Below are positions 35,129 through 43,947 of a stretch of 63,193 nt of DNA, piece after piece (position 1 is the stretch's first letter; each line of letters opens with the position of its first letter). The position numbers and the translations under genes are program-made. Origin of the DNA: Halorubrum sp. F4 (GTDB lineage: Archaea > Halobacteriota > Halobacteria > Halobacteriales > Haloferacaceae); NCBI RefSeq assembly GCF_027257195.1, contig NZ_JAPDFS010000003.1, forward strand, positions 112,077-175,269, read 5' to 3'. The notes beneath the pieces are model-generated. The model made no database searches. It had not been told where the DNA came from and was given only the letters and a program-made list of their open reading frames with translations.

Positions 35129-35971
35129 ATGCTGTTCGCGGCGCTTGCCACCCTGGTCTCGGGGGTCACCCTCGCGTGTTTCGCCGTCCTGCTCCCGGCG
35201 TGCGTCGGGCTCGATCGAGTCCGGACGGTCGCCGCCGAACGCGACCGGTTCCGGCGGCGGCTCCGGGCGGTCGCCCCCTACGTCGGCGGATTGGGAGTCG
35301 TTCTGCTCGTCAACAAAGGGCTCCTCGACCGCCTCGAGGCGTTCTCCCGGCGGTACGGCATGGACGCGACCGCGTGGTTCTACGCCGTCGAGGGCGACTT
35401 CGTCGCGAGCCTCCAAGGGGCGATCCCCGACTGGGGACTCTACTACTTCGCGCCGGTGTACGTGATCGGGTACGTCGTCCTGCTCGCGTTCCCGTTCGCC
35501 GCGTACCTGTTCGCCGGGAACGCCCGTCCGTTGAAGACGCTCGTGGCGGCGTACGCGGTCAACTACGCCGCGGCGATCGGCTGTTACGCGGCGGTGTTGG
35601 CGTACGGCCCGCGAAACTATCACCGGCTGCCCGGCGCGGACCCGAACGCGGCGCGGGTGGAGGAGCCGCTCCTCGACTCGTTCCGGCAGGTGACCCAGCT
35701 CACGGCGCGGGTGAACGTCGAGACGAACGTGTTTCCCTCCCTTCACACCGCGCTGTCGGCCACCGTCCTCCTCGTCGCCGTCTCGACCCACGAGGAGTTC
35801 CCGCGGTGGACGCCCGTGGCCGCGCTCCTCGCGGGAAGCATCGCCGTCGCGACGATGTACCTCGGGATCCACTGGGCGACCGACGTCGTCGCAGGTGCCG
35901 CGCTCGCGATCGGCAGCGTCGCGGTCGCGAACCGGATCGTCACCCGGTCGAGGGGACGAGACGCGTGGTAG
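35129..35971 (+). CDS. PAP2-superfamily membrane phosphatase/phosphotransferase
   Basis: 280 residues with about six membrane segments and the lipid phosphatase signatures C2 (VFPSLHTALS) and C3 (YLGIHWATDVVAG) with the two catalytic His and Asp residues; the C1 motif is weak (NYHRLPG region). This layout resembles inositol-phosphotransferase/Aur1-type PAP2 proteins. The likely substrate is a lipid head group or polyprenyl phosphate; the sequence does not settle which. Confidence 0.83.
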   Translation: MLFAALATLVSGVTLACFAVLLPACVGLDRVRTVAAERDRFRRRLRAVAPYVGGLGVVLLVNKGLLDRLEAFSRRYGMDATAWFYAVEGDFVASLQGAIPDWGLYYFAPVYVIGYVVLLAFPFAAYLFAGNARPLKTLVAAYAVNYAAAIGCYAAVLAYGPRNYHRLPGADPNAARVEEPLLDSFRQVTQLTARVNVETNVFPSLHTALSATVLLVAVSTHEEFPRWTPVAALLAGSIAVATMYLGIHWATDVVAGAALAIGSVAVANRIVTRSRGRDAW

Positions 35972-36094
35972 CCGGACGGAGGCTCGAAGGGGATCCGACG
36001 GGCCACGGTGAGTTTCACGGCTGATAACTGCGCACGAACCCTCATATACGCCGGGAGGGACGCTTTCGGTACGGACGCGAACGACGGACGGACG

Positions 36095-36571
36095 ATGAGC
36101 CTGAATCCACGGAGATACGACGTACGGGAACTGCGTTGGCTCGCGGGAACGCGGGCGGGCGCGGACGAAGCGCCTCGGGAGCGGCCGCTTCGTCAGCCGA
36201 ACCGGAACCGCGCCGAGCGGGTGGCTCGCTCGGCCGCCTTCACGGAGGTCCTCCAGCGACAACGCGGGCTGCGGCGGGTCGTCGACGGGGAGCGCCCCTA
36301 CTTGCGGGTACTCCCGGCCGGTCCCGAGGCGGAGCGGGAGGTCGCCGACTGGCTCGGCTATCTCGTCGACGTGGGCGGCCACCTGCGGAGCCGCGACGCG
36401 CTGTCGTACTACGCCGAACTCGGGTGGATCGCGCCGGGAGTCGCGGACGCGTTGGAACGCCGGTTGACCGGCTTCGACGCGCCGCGCCACGACCGGCCCT
36501 TTTCCCCCGCCGACCATCGGGTCAGCCTCGTCTCGGTCGTCCGGATCGTCTCGTGTGCGAGTGAACAATGA
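36095..36571 (+). CDS. FlaD/E-like domain protein coupled to actin homologue
   Basis: 158 residues from MSLNPRRYDVRELRWLAGTR. The C-terminal part, VADWLGYLVDVGGHLRSRDA then LSYYAELGWIAPGVADALER, matches the conserved C-terminal domain of archaellum accessory proteins FlaD/FlaE (ArlD/E). The rest is Arg-rich and variable. No other archaellum gene is in the window. The stop overlaps the start of the downstream actin-like gene by four bases (ATGA), so the two proteins are probably made together. The in-frame Met at 36008 is less likely. Confidence 0.75.
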   Translation: MSLNPRRYDVRELRWLAGTRAGADEAPRERPLRQPNRNRAERVARSAAFTEVLQRQRGLRRVVDGERPYLRVLPAGPEAEREVADWLGYLVDVGGHLRSRDALSYYAELGWIAPGVADALERRLTGFDAPRHDRPFSPADHRVSLVSVVRIVSCASEQ

Positions 36572-37629
36572 GCGACGCAGAATCTACCGATACGACGGAC
36601 CTCGACGACCAGAACGCCCCGACCCCGGTCGGAGTGAAACTCGGCAGCACCCGGACGGTGCTCGACCTCCCCGACGACCGCGACGGCCGCGAGCGACGCT
36701 CGACGCTCACCTGTCTGGCGACCTACGAGGACGCCATCACGGGCGCGGAGAAGGTGCTCTTCGGCCGCGACGCCGCCATCGAATACCCGGACTCCGTCCG
36801 GTTCATGCTCCGATCGGGGCTGCCCGAGGACGACGACGGCGTCGCCGACGCCGAGCGATTCTTCGAGGCGGTCGTGAACGCCCACGACGTCCCCGCGGAC
36901 AGCGCGGTCGTCTACGCGGTGCCGACCATCGACAACGAAACGGGCGTCGAGAACCTCGAGTCCGTCATCGAGGGCTCGTCGATCGGCGAGGTCGCGGTGC
37001 GGAGCTTCCCCGAGTCGCTGTGCGGGGCGATCCCCGCCTACGGCGACGGCCTCGAGGCGATCGACGAGGTGTTCATCTCGGTCAACATGGGGTCGACGAC
37101 GCTCGAGACGTGTGCGTACCGCCGCGGCGAGCAGCTCTCGCCCTTCTCGACCGGCTCGGTCACGGGCAACGAGGTCGACCGCTGGATCGTCGCCGCCGTC
37201 GAGGAGGAGAGCCAGGGCCGGGTCCACATCGACCGGACGACCGCCCGGGAGTACAAGGAGGAGCACGCCGACGTGTACGACTTCGAGCCGTTCACGGACG
37301 TGGTTCAACAGCCCGGCGGCGGGAGCCACGAGTTCACCGTCGACCGCGGCGTCCAGGAGCCGGTCGACCGCTACATCGACGACGCGGTCGACGCCGTCGC
37401 CAACGAGTTCCTCCCCGAGCTCGCGAACGACCACATGAAACCCTACCAGCTCGCGCTGGGCCGCCCGATCGCCGTCACCGGCGGCATGGCGTGTATCCCC
37501 GGACTGGTCGAGGAGTTCGAGAAGCGGCTCTCGGCCGAACTCGACCGCGACGTCGAGGTCGTCGCCCCCGACGATCCCGCGACCGCTGCCGCCGAGGGCG
37601 CGGCCCGCATCGCCGAGCGGCTGGTCTGA
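36568..37629 (+). CDS. Actin/MreB-like ATPase resembling haloarchaeal salactin
   Basis: 353 residues with the actin-fold signatures: phosphate-1 PVGVKLGSTRTVLDL near residue 20, phosphate-2 EVFISVNMGSTTLETCAYRRGE near 170, and the adenosine motif IAVTGGMACIPGLVEEFEKRL near 307. A Gly-rich loop QQPGGGSHEF is also present. The pattern fits the haloarchaeal polar, dynamically unstable actin called salactin in Halobacterium; I base this on recall of the family and cannot run an alignment. It is preceded by, and overlaps with, a FlaD/E-like gene, which suggests a physical partner. Confidence 0.8.
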   Translation: MSDAESTDTTDLDDQNAPTPVGVKLGSTRTVLDLPDDRDGRERRSTLTCLATYEDAITGAEKVLFGRDAAIEYPDSVRFMLRSGLPEDDDGVADAERFFEAVVNAHDVPADSAVVYAVPTIDNETGVENLESVIEGSSIGEVAVRSFPESLCGAIPAYGDGLEAIDEVFISVNMGSTTLETCAYRRGEQLSPFSTGSVTGNEVDRWIVAAVEEESQGRVHIDRTTAREYKEEHADVYDFEPFTDVVQQPGGGSHEFTVDRGVQEPVDRYIDDAVDAVANEFLPELANDHMKPYQLALGRPIAVTGGMACIPGLVEEFEKRLSAELDRDVEVVAPDDPATAAAEGAARIAERLV

Positions 37630-37730
37630 GCGGCGCGACGGTCTTTCGTACGTATCGGTCGGTCACAACGGGTCGCGCCCGAGCCGAGAGTGCGGACGCT
37701 GGCGTGTAAGGACTCTAGACGTCGAGGACA

Positions 37731-37803
37731 TAGTCCCGGGCGGATTCGAACCGCCGTCAATGGCTCCAAAGGCCATTATGATTGGCCACTACACCACGGG
37801 ACT
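37731..37803 (-). tRNA. tRNA-Gln (UUG)
   Basis: On the minus strand the acceptor arms AGTCCCG and CGGGACT pair perfectly over seven bases, with discriminator A at 37731 and no encoded CCA. The anticodon stem-loop is ATGGC-CTTTGGA-GCCAT, anticodon TTG (Gln, CAA). The T arm GGCGG-TTCGAAT-CCGCC is canonical. It has no visible intron. Confidence 0.95.
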
Positions 37804-37851
37804 TCGAATGCCGGTAACCGGGCCGGACTCAAGTAGGTTACCTTCCCGGGC

Positions 37852-38442
37852 TCACGCTCCCTCCTCCAATCGCTCGTATCGCTCCTCGAAGTTCCGCCGG
37901 CAGGACCCACAACAGAAGTGATACAGCGTCCCGTCGATCCGCGCGGACTCCCCCTCGGCGGTGACCGTGTTGTCGCACTCGACGCAGTCGACGGCGAGGT
38001 CGGCGTCGCCGATCCCCGGCGACCACTCGTGGCGGTCGACGACCCGCACCGAGAGGTCCGAGAGCCGATCCAACCCCACGGTTCGGTCGAGGAACGCGCG
38101 AACGTCGCCGTCGGCGACCCGGACGAGCGCGACCACGTCGCCGTCGGCCGTCAGGAGGGCGTGTTCCACACGGTCTCGACCTGCAAGGGCCTCGTAGACA
38201 GCCGGGGCGTCCGCGGGCGACACCTCGAGCGTCACGAGCGCCGCCAGCCCCTCGGAGAGTTCGTCGGCGTCGATCCGCAGGGTGAACCCCTCGATCACGC
38301 CGGCGTCGCGGAGCCGGTCGACCCGGTCCGACACCGCCGGCGCGGAGAGGTCCACCCGGTCGGCGATGTCGCTGTAGGGCCGCCGGGCGTCCGTCAACAG
38401 CAGTCGGAGGATCTCCCGATCCGTCTCGTCGAGCGTGCGCAT
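37852..38442 (-). CDS. Lrp/AsnC-type regulator with TRASH metal-sensing domain
   Basis: 196 residues. N-terminal winged helix (MRTLDETDREILRLLLTDARRPYSDIADRVDLSAPAVSDRVDRLRDAGVI), an Lrp-like ligand domain, and a C-terminal TRASH domain with the Cys pair in VDCVECDNTV and YHFCCGSCRRNFEERY. In Halobacterium a regulator with this architecture controls copper homeostasis genes. It is divergent from a 64-residue HMA copper chaperone, the expected target. The start at 38442 is preferred to 38484 since it begins at the helix-turn-helix. Confidence 0.87.
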   Translation of the reverse strand: MRTLDETDREILRLLLTDARRPYSDIADRVDLSAPAVSDRVDRLRDAGVIEGFTLRIDADELSEGLAALVTLEVSPADAPAVYEALAGRDRVEHALLTADGDVVALVRVADGDVRAFLDRTVGLDRLSDLSVRVVDRHEWSPGIGDADLAVDCVECDNTVTAEGESARIDGTLYHFCCGSCRRNFEERYERLEEGA

Positions 38443-38530
38443 GGGCGTCCTTTCCTCCCGGCGGACAAAAGCGTCCGGACCCACCTGCCGTCAAGGAAAG
38501 CCCGATGTTCGTGGCGGCCGAAAGGCGGAC

Positions 38531-38725
38531 ATGCGAACGATCGAGATCGACGGCATGGCGTGTGGCGGGTGCGAGGACAACGTGGTGGACGCGCTCGACG
38601 ACGTGCCCGGCGTCGAGTCGGCGACCGCCGACCACGAGGCGGGCACCGCGAGCGTCGAGGGCGACGCCGACGACGACGCCCTCGCGGCCGCGATCGAGGA
38701 AGCGGGCTACGAGCAGGCGCTCTGA
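38531..38725 (+). CDS. Copper chaperone, HMA domain (CopZ-like)
   Basis: A 64-residue heavy-metal-associated domain beginning MRTIEIDGMACGGCEDNVVD; the metal site is MACGGC (MxCxxC). The rest follows the beta-alpha-beta pattern with VPGVESATADHEAGTASVEG and a C-terminal AIEEAGYEQAL. It delivers Cu(I) to a P-type ATPase or to a sensor. The partner ATPase is not in this window. It is separated by 88 bases from the divergent TRASH regulator. Confidence 0.92.
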   Translation: MRTIEIDGMACGGCEDNVVDALDDVPGVESATADHEAGTASVEGDADDDALAAAIEEAGYEQAL

Positions 38726-38744
38726 GCCCCGCTCCGGTTCCGAA

Positions 38745-40070
38745 TCAGGGGTTCTCGTTCGGATCGTCCGTCGCGTCCGGAGCGTCGTTATCGCCGTCCG
38801 ATCCGCTCCCGCCGTCCGAGTCTCCGCCGAGGAGCGATCCGGAGAACAGCCCCGCGTCCGTTTCCGCCGGCTCCCCGTCGCCGGGATCGTCGTTCCCGTC
38901 GAGGGTCGACCCCGCGACTCCCTCGCCGTCGTCCGCCCCCCAGCCGGGCGCGAGCGGCGGTCGGTACGTGTAGACGAACTCGCCGGAGACGGCGTGGAAC
39001 GCCCCTGTGTTCGGGTCCTCGACGACGCCGGTGTCGTTGTCGATGGCGAAGTCGACGAGGTCGCGGAGACCTTCCGCGTGCGCCTCCGGCCGGTCGTGCA
39101 CCTCCGACGGGAGCCGGACCTGCGTGATCCACTCGTCGAACTCCGAACGGTCGTCGCGATACGAGAGGTACGCCCGTTCGGCCTCGCTCACGTCGAGTAC
39201 TCCCTCGTACCGGCCATAGCCGATCCCCGCGACGCCGAGGAGACCGACGACGAGGAGGGCCGGGCCGCCGATCCCGCGGAGCGGCCCGTACGTCCGCTCG
39301 ACCGTCTCGGTGACTTGCTGTTCGTCGCCGTCGGACTGGACGCCCGGGTCGGAGACGGTGTAGGTCGCGCCCTCGTGGGAGATCCCGAACTGGACCGACC
39401 GCGTGTACGTGACGTTCTCCCCGTTGAGCGTGCCCGTCAGTTCGACGTCGGTGACGACGAACGTCTCCGTCTGTCCGGGGGAGGCACCGAGCTGCTCTTC
39501 GATCGCCGAGACCCGTTCGTCGATCGCCGTGCTGTTCAGCGTGAACGGTGCGGACACCGTCTCGCCCGGGGCGACGTTCTCGGCAGTCGTCGAGTCGATC
39601 GACTCCCGCTGCTGCCAGTAGAGCGTCCCCTCCTCGCCGACGTTGCGCACCACGAGCGTCGAGTCGACGGCGACGTCGACGTTCTCGGCCGCATCGTCCG
39701 CGTCGACGCCCCGGGCCGGATCGATGGCGTAGGTGACCTCGGCGGCGACGTCGAGTTCGGGGGCGACGGTCGCGAAGTACGTCGAGCGGTTCGTGAGTTC
39801 GTCGCCGATCGAGAAGACGGGGCTCGGTTCGGTCACCTCGGCGCTGTGGGAGTACCCGGATTCGACGGTCCACGAGGAGACGGTTCGCGTCTGCGTCTCC
39901 GTGCCGGGGTCGAGGTGAGTGGTGTAGACGATCCCGCCGCCGACGGCAGCGACCAGGAGACAGACGACGAGGAGGACGGAAAGCTGTGCGTCGAGGAAGG
40001 CACGGAGCCGGAGTCGGGTTTCGTCCGGACCCGTGGATGCGGTTTCGTCGGAGTTAAGCGGCGTACTCAT
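38745..40070 (-). CDS. DUF5305-like membrane protein of the fibre cluster
   Basis: 441 residues: cytoplasmic N-terminus, membrane segment at about 30-50 (LSVLLVVCLLVAAVGGGIVY), a long outer domain rich in Thr/Val beta strands (about 55-265), a second membrane segment (GPALLVVGLLGVAGIGYGRY), then an acidic cytoplasmic tail. This fits the haloarchaeal DUF5305 proteins found next to signal peptidase genes. It is the last gene of the minus-strand run, five bases after the peptidase gene, so they are surely co-transcribed. The role is unknown; it might assist peptidase or fibre assembly. Confidence 0.78.
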   Translation of the reverse strand: MSTPLNSDETASTGPDETRLRLRAFLDAQLSVLLVVCLLVAAVGGGIVYTTHLDPGTETQTRTVSSWTVESGYSHSAEVTEPSPVFSIGDELTNRSTYFATVAPELDVAAEVTYAIDPARGVDADDAAENVDVAVDSTLVVRNVGEEGTLYWQQRESIDSTTAENVAPGETVSAPFTLNSTAIDERVSAIEEQLGASPGQTETFVVTDVELTGTLNGENVTYTRSVQFGISHEGATYTVSDPGVQSDGDEQQVTETVERTYGPLRGIGGPALLVVGLLGVAGIGYGRYEGVLDVSEAERAYLSYRDDRSEFDEWITQVRLPSEVHDRPEAHAEGLRDLVDFAIDNDTGVVEDPNTGAFHAVSGEFVYTYRPPLAPGWGADDGEGVAGSTLDGNDDPGDGEPAETDAGLFSGSLLGGDSDGGSGSDGDNDAPDATDDPNENP

Positions 40071-40075
40071 GGGTA

Positions 40076-41236
40076 TCAGTAGAGTTTACGGAGGAGTCGT
40101 CGGTGGAGCGGGGTCGTCCGGCGCGATTCGCGGCCCCGGATCCGCGCCGGCTCCCCGCGGAGCAGGACGAACCCGGTGAGGAGGATGCCGCCGCCGAGCA
40201 GGGCGTCGATCGCGACGATCGGCGCCCACGGGTGGACCTCGTAGAGACCGTCGATGACCGCCGGTGGCAACACCGCGAGGTATCGGTGTTCGACCACGAA
40301 CATGCGGTAGTAACCGGTCTCGTCGGGGGCCGTGAGCGTCACCGTGGTCGACCCTTCGCCGCGAGGACCGACCGCGACCCGCTGGGGATCGACGGTCACG
40401 CCCGGACTGGCGGGTTCGATATAAGTCCGGACGGGAACGAGCCCCGCGTTGGGGACGACGTACTCCAGCTCCTGGCTCGTCCCCCGCTCGATCACGGTCG
40501 GGTTCTCGGACTCGAACTCCGCGCTGACGACGCCGTACTCCTGGGTGCCGCCCGGAACGACCATCGCCGCCGTCGCGGTGCTCATCAGCACGAGCGCGAG
40601 CACGACGAGGATGAACGTCACCGAGGTGCCGTCGTCCCGGGAGCGGTCCCGCTCCGGTCTGTCGCGGGTCGAGCCCGTGAGCAGCCAGTCGGCGGCGTAC
40701 GCGACGATCGAGAGCCCGAAGAGGAGGTACGCCAGTCCCTGGGTGCCCTGGAGCGACCGGACCCCGAACGTCACCGCGAGCCAGGTCTGGATCCCCTCCA
40801 GCGCCGACTGGAACGCCATGGCGACCGTCCCGAGGTGGGGGATCACGACCACGCTCCCGCCGACGGTGAGCGCCTTCGCGACGACGTCGGCCTCCTGGAC
40901 GATCGGCTCCCCGCCGTCCTGGTCGGTGAAGGGGTTGTCGTCGCCCTGCGTGACGTAGCCGCGTTCCGTCTCGTCGACGACGCGGTGGGTCGTCAGCCCG
41001 CCGCCCTGGATCTCCTGGGCCTCGAAGGTGACCACGTCGCCGACGCCGATCCCGCCCGCGACCGGCGCGGGGATCGCGACGAAGCCGTCGCCGGGGTCGA
41101 GGGTGGGCTGCATGCTTCCCGTCTCGACGAAGCTCAGGAGGACCGGCTGCCCCAGGAACTGCCCGACGACGAGCGAGAGCACTACGAGGACGGCCGCGAC
41201 CTGTAAACCGATCGAGAGGAATCGTCGGGGAGACAT
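40076..41236 (-). CDS. Signal peptidase I, archaeal SipW/Sec11 type
   Basis: 386 residues. TM1 at about 10-30, then the catalytic Ser41 in ETGSMQPTLDPGD and His84 in TTHRVVDE (archaeal/ER type, His instead of bacterial Lys), with the Asp site in YVTQGDDN (98-101). After the peptidase domain come three more membrane segments (near 165, 205, 345) and a roughly 110-residue Ig-like outer domain between them (GGTQEYGVVSAEF...), an uncommon C-terminal extension. Its place beside TasA-like exported proteins suggests a dedicated enzyme like bacterial SipW. Confidence 0.88.
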   Translation of the reverse strand: MSPRRFLSIGLQVAAVLVVLSLVVGQFLGQPVLLSFVETGSMQPTLDPGDGFVAIPAPVAGGIGVGDVVTFEAQEIQGGGLTTHRVVDETERGYVTQGDDNPFTDQDGGEPIVQEADVVAKALTVGGSVVVIPHLGTVAMAFQSALEGIQTWLAVTFGVRSLQGTQGLAYLLFGLSIVAYAADWLLTGSTRDRPERDRSRDDGTSVTFILVVLALVLMSTATAAMVVPGGTQEYGVVSAEFESENPTVIERGTSQELEYVVPNAGLVPVRTYIEPASPGVTVDPQRVAVGPRGEGSTTVTLTAPDETGYYRMFVVEHRYLAVLPPAVIDGLYEVHPWAPIVAIDALLGGGILLTGFVLLRGEPARIRGRESRRTTPLHRRLLRKLY

Positions 41237-41305
41237 GTGTCAGTCAGGAAGCAGTCGCGTTCGGTAGCACGCAATCAGCGGCGCATAATAAACTCGCGGG
41301 TCGTG

Positions 41306-42292
41306 TCAATCGATTCGTAGGTCGGAGCGGGTCTCGGAACTCAACGACCGGTGGTCGAACGCGCCGACCGCGAGCAACGTGTACGGGCCGATGAAGGCGA
41401 GACAGAAGCCGAGGAGGTGGACGTAGAGGTTCATCACGCCGCCGTCGACCGACGGCTCCGCCGGGAATCCGACGGCCGGGTACGCGACCGCCAGGGCTGC
41501 ACCGACGAGGAAGAGGTCGCCGTACCCGGGGCGACCGACCGTCCGACTGAGGCCGTCCCGAAGGGACGGTCGGCCCTCCGGCGAGGTCGACAGGAGCTCG
41601 TGCGCGCCGAGAAGCGAGCCGCCGAGGAGGACGGCGGGGCCGACGAGCCCCGTCAGGTCGGCCGAGGCCGGTAGCGCGAGGACGCCGATCCAGCCGACGA
41701 CGACGAGGAAGGTCGCCGGGAGCAGTCGGACCGGAGCGGAGTCGGAGAGCGGGACGTGCTGCGGGCCTCCGGACCGTGGCGACGGGTTCGCGGAGGCGAA
41801 TCCGGGCTCCGAGAGGTGTTCGTGGACGAACGCGGCGAGGAGAAGCGGGAGGAGTCCCGCGAACGCCATGTTGATCCCGGAGAAGCCGAAGCCGATCGCG
41901 CGCCGCGGAACGGCGAGGTTCAACGCGGAGAGCGCGAACGGGAACGCGAGACAGAACGTCGCGAGCGCGGTGAAGAAGAACCGACGTTGTCGGCTCGCGA
42001 CCGCCAACAGGTAGCCGACGCCGGTGAGCAGGCCGTAGGCGGCGACGTTCGCGAGCAGGTGGTCGGCCTCGAGGTGGACGTAGTGGGCGGAAAACGCCGT
42101 GAGCACGGTCGGGTCGTGGTACGCGAACGCGAGCGATCGGCGGGTCGCCTCCGGGAGCGTGAAGACCGCGAGGAGGACGACCGGGACGGCGAGCAGGACG
42201 AGGAGGTCGATCGGGCGGGCCCGCGAGCGAAGGACCTCGCGAAGCGATGGATCCACGCCACGGACGCTCGAATCGATCGACCGATTCGTCAC
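41306..42292 (-). CDS. Rhomboid-family intramembrane serine protease
   Basis: 328 residues from the GTG at 42292 (VTNRSIDSSVRG). About seven membrane segments. Rhomboid hallmarks are all visible: AHYVHLEADHLLANVAAYGLL in TM2, the catalytic Ser138 in GFSGINMAFAGLLPLL and the catalytic His292 in YVHLLGFCLAFIG. A longer reading from ATG 42376 is possible but would overlap the upstream gene by 37 bases. It lies between the surface protein and signal peptidase genes in the same direction. It may cleave the membrane anchors of the surface proteins encoded beside it. Confidence 0.78.
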   Translation of the reverse strand: MTNRSIDSSVRGVDPSLREVLRSRARPIDLLVLLAVPVVLLAVFTLPEATRRSLAFAYHDPTVLTAFSAHYVHLEADHLLANVAAYGLLTGVGYLLAVASRQRRFFFTALATFCLAFPFALSALNLAVPRRAIGFGFSGINMAFAGLLPLLLAAFVHEHLSEPGFASANPSPRSGGPQHVPLSDSAPVRLLPATFLVVVGWIGVLALPASADLTGLVGPAVLLGGSLLGAHELLSTSPEGRPSLRDGLSRTVGRPGYGDLFLVGAALAVAYPAVGFPAEPSVDGGVMNLYVHLLGFCLAFIGPYTLLAVGAFDHRSLSSETRSDLRID

Positions 42293-42339
42293 GACTACAC
42301 CGTCAGCGGCCGACAGTAAATCCCTGTCGCCGCGAGCGG

Positions 42340-43947
42340 TCAGGAACGCGGCATTCGTCGGATCACCGCCAACCACCCGAGGAGCACGGCGAGTACTCCC
42401 GTCACGCCCGCGAGTTCCGGGAGCCCGAACCCGCCCGGCTCCTCGGTCGGGGCGTCGGTCGATGGCTCGTCGTCGTCGGACGCGCCGGATCCCGGCTCGT
42501 CGTCTGACGCGCCCGATCCGGACCCGTCCGCGTCCGCGTCTCCGCCGTCCGTGGCGGCCCGATCCCCTCCGTCGCTCGAGTCGGTTCCGTCACCGACGAG
42601 GAGGGTTCCGGCCGGCGTTCCCCCCACCGCGAGGTCGTACGCGCCGTCCTCCTCGAAGGCGACCGGGAACGAGACGGTCGTCGACTCGTTCGGGGCGAGC
42701 GTCACGTCCGTCGAGTCGAGCGTGTCGCCGTCGGCGGTGAGCGACAGGGCCCGCTCCCCGGCCGCGCCGCCCGTGTTCTCGACGGTCGCGGTCACGGTCG
42801 TCTCGGCGCCGGTCTCGACGGCGTCGTCGGCGAGTTCGGCCTCCTCGACGCCGATCCGGTCGGTGTGGACCGCCACCGCGAACGTCGAGAAGTCGTCGGT
42901 GGTCGCGACGAAGTGGACCCGATCCTCGGGGAGTCCGCGTACCTCGACGGCTTCCTCGTCGAGGACTTCGGTCTCGCGGGGTTCCCAGTCGCCGTCGGAC
43001 TCGCCGTCGCTCCGGCGGAAGACGGTCACGTCCTCGGGGTCCGCGTCGCCGAGGTACTCCCGGTCGATACTGAACCGGAGGCGCATCGAGCCGACGCTCT
43101 CGGGGTCGAAGTCGTACGCGAGCGAGAGGTAGCCGAGCGGGATCGGGGTCTGCGAGGTCTCGAGGTCGCCAGCATCGGGGAACGCCTCCGGGCTGCCGCC
43201 GGCGGTCATCTCGACGCGCTCGACGGAGACGCCCTCGAGCTCGAGGCGGTCGAGCGTGACGTTCGATCGGTCGATCGGCATTCCGTCGGTCCCGAACCGG
43301 ACCGTGTCGCCTCCGTCGACGTCGCTCGCACTGAGGCTTCGCTCGGCTCCGGAGCCCGTGACGAGGGTCCTCGGGCCCGAGGAGTCGGAGTCGTCGTCCG
43401 CGGTCGTCATCGTCTCCGACTCCGGATCCGTGACGTTCGCGTGGATCGAGAACTCGTCCGCGCCGAGGCGCGTCCCCGCCTCCGCGCCGTGGGTGTCGAA
43501 CCGGAGACCGACCGAGACCGACTCGTTCGGCGCGAGGGTGACGCCGTTCGACTCGTTCTCGATCGAGCCGTCCGCGTGGACGAACGTCAGGTTTCCGTCG
43601 CCCTCCTCGCCGGCGTCGTCCTGTTCGATCCAGACCTCGGCGGACCGGTCGGCGGTGTAGGTGATCGTGAAGACGTCGTCGATGGTACCCTGAGAATCGA
43701 CGTTCACGCCCTCGAAGCTGGAGTTCCGGAGGTTCGGGTTCGACGCGGAGACGTCGATCGCGATCTCGTCGTCGTCGTTCAGGTACGCGTAGTCGCCGTT
43801 GGGCCCGTCCGCGGGCTGGACCGCGATCCGGTCGTCGGCGAGGGTGTCCGCCTCCCCGTCGAGGACCGCCGCGCCCGTCGCGAACGCGAGCGAGCCCGCG
43901 GCTACGAGGAGGACGGCGAGGATCGCGGTGCGGCGGGCGGTGGGCAT
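42340..43947 (-). CDS. Large secreted, C-terminally anchored surface protein
   Basis: 535 residues. N-terminal signal (MPTARRTAILAVLLVAAGSLAFATG), a beta-rich outer region with repeated NESVSVGLRF/NESTTVSFPV patterns typical of CARDB-like domains (the last at about 375-450), then a Ser/Asp/Gly-rich spacer (about 460-505), and a C-terminal GGFGLPELAGVTGVLAVLLG hydrophobic anchor ending in RR, reminiscent of PGF-type sorting signals. Its promoter carries a version of the motif found before the three TasA-like genes. It is probably the accessory or anchor protein of the fibre system. Confidence 0.75.
   Translation of the reverse strand: MPTARRTAILAVLLVAAGSLAFATGAAVLDGEADTLADDRIAVQPADGPNGDYAYLNDDDEIAIDVSASNPNLRNSSFEGVNVDSQGTIDDVFTITYTADRSAEVWIEQDDAGEEGDGNLTFVHADGSIENESNGVTLAPNESVSVGLRFDTHGAEAGTRLGADEFSIHANVTDPESETMTTADDDSDSSGPRTLVTGSGAERSLSASDVDGGDTVRFGTDGMPIDRSNVTLDRLELEGVSVERVEMTAGGSPEAFPDAGDLETSQTPIPLGYLSLAYDFDPESVGSMRLRFSIDREYLGDADPEDVTVFRRSDGESDGDWEPRETEVLDEEAVEVRGLPEDRVHFVATTDDFSTFAVAVHTDRIGVEEAELADDAVETGAETTVTATVENTGGAAGERALSLTADGDTLDSTDVTLAPNESTTVSFPVAFEEDGAYDLAVGGTPAGTLLVGDGTDSSDGGDRAATDGGDADADGSGSGASDDEPGSGASDDDEPSTDAPTEEPGGFGLPELAGVTGVLAVLLGWLAVIRRMPRS

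Noticed and set aside
41306..42376. Longer start for the rhomboid at 42376
   Set aside because: It would overlap the upstream surface protein gene by 37 bases; the GTG at 42292 leaves all membrane segments intact.
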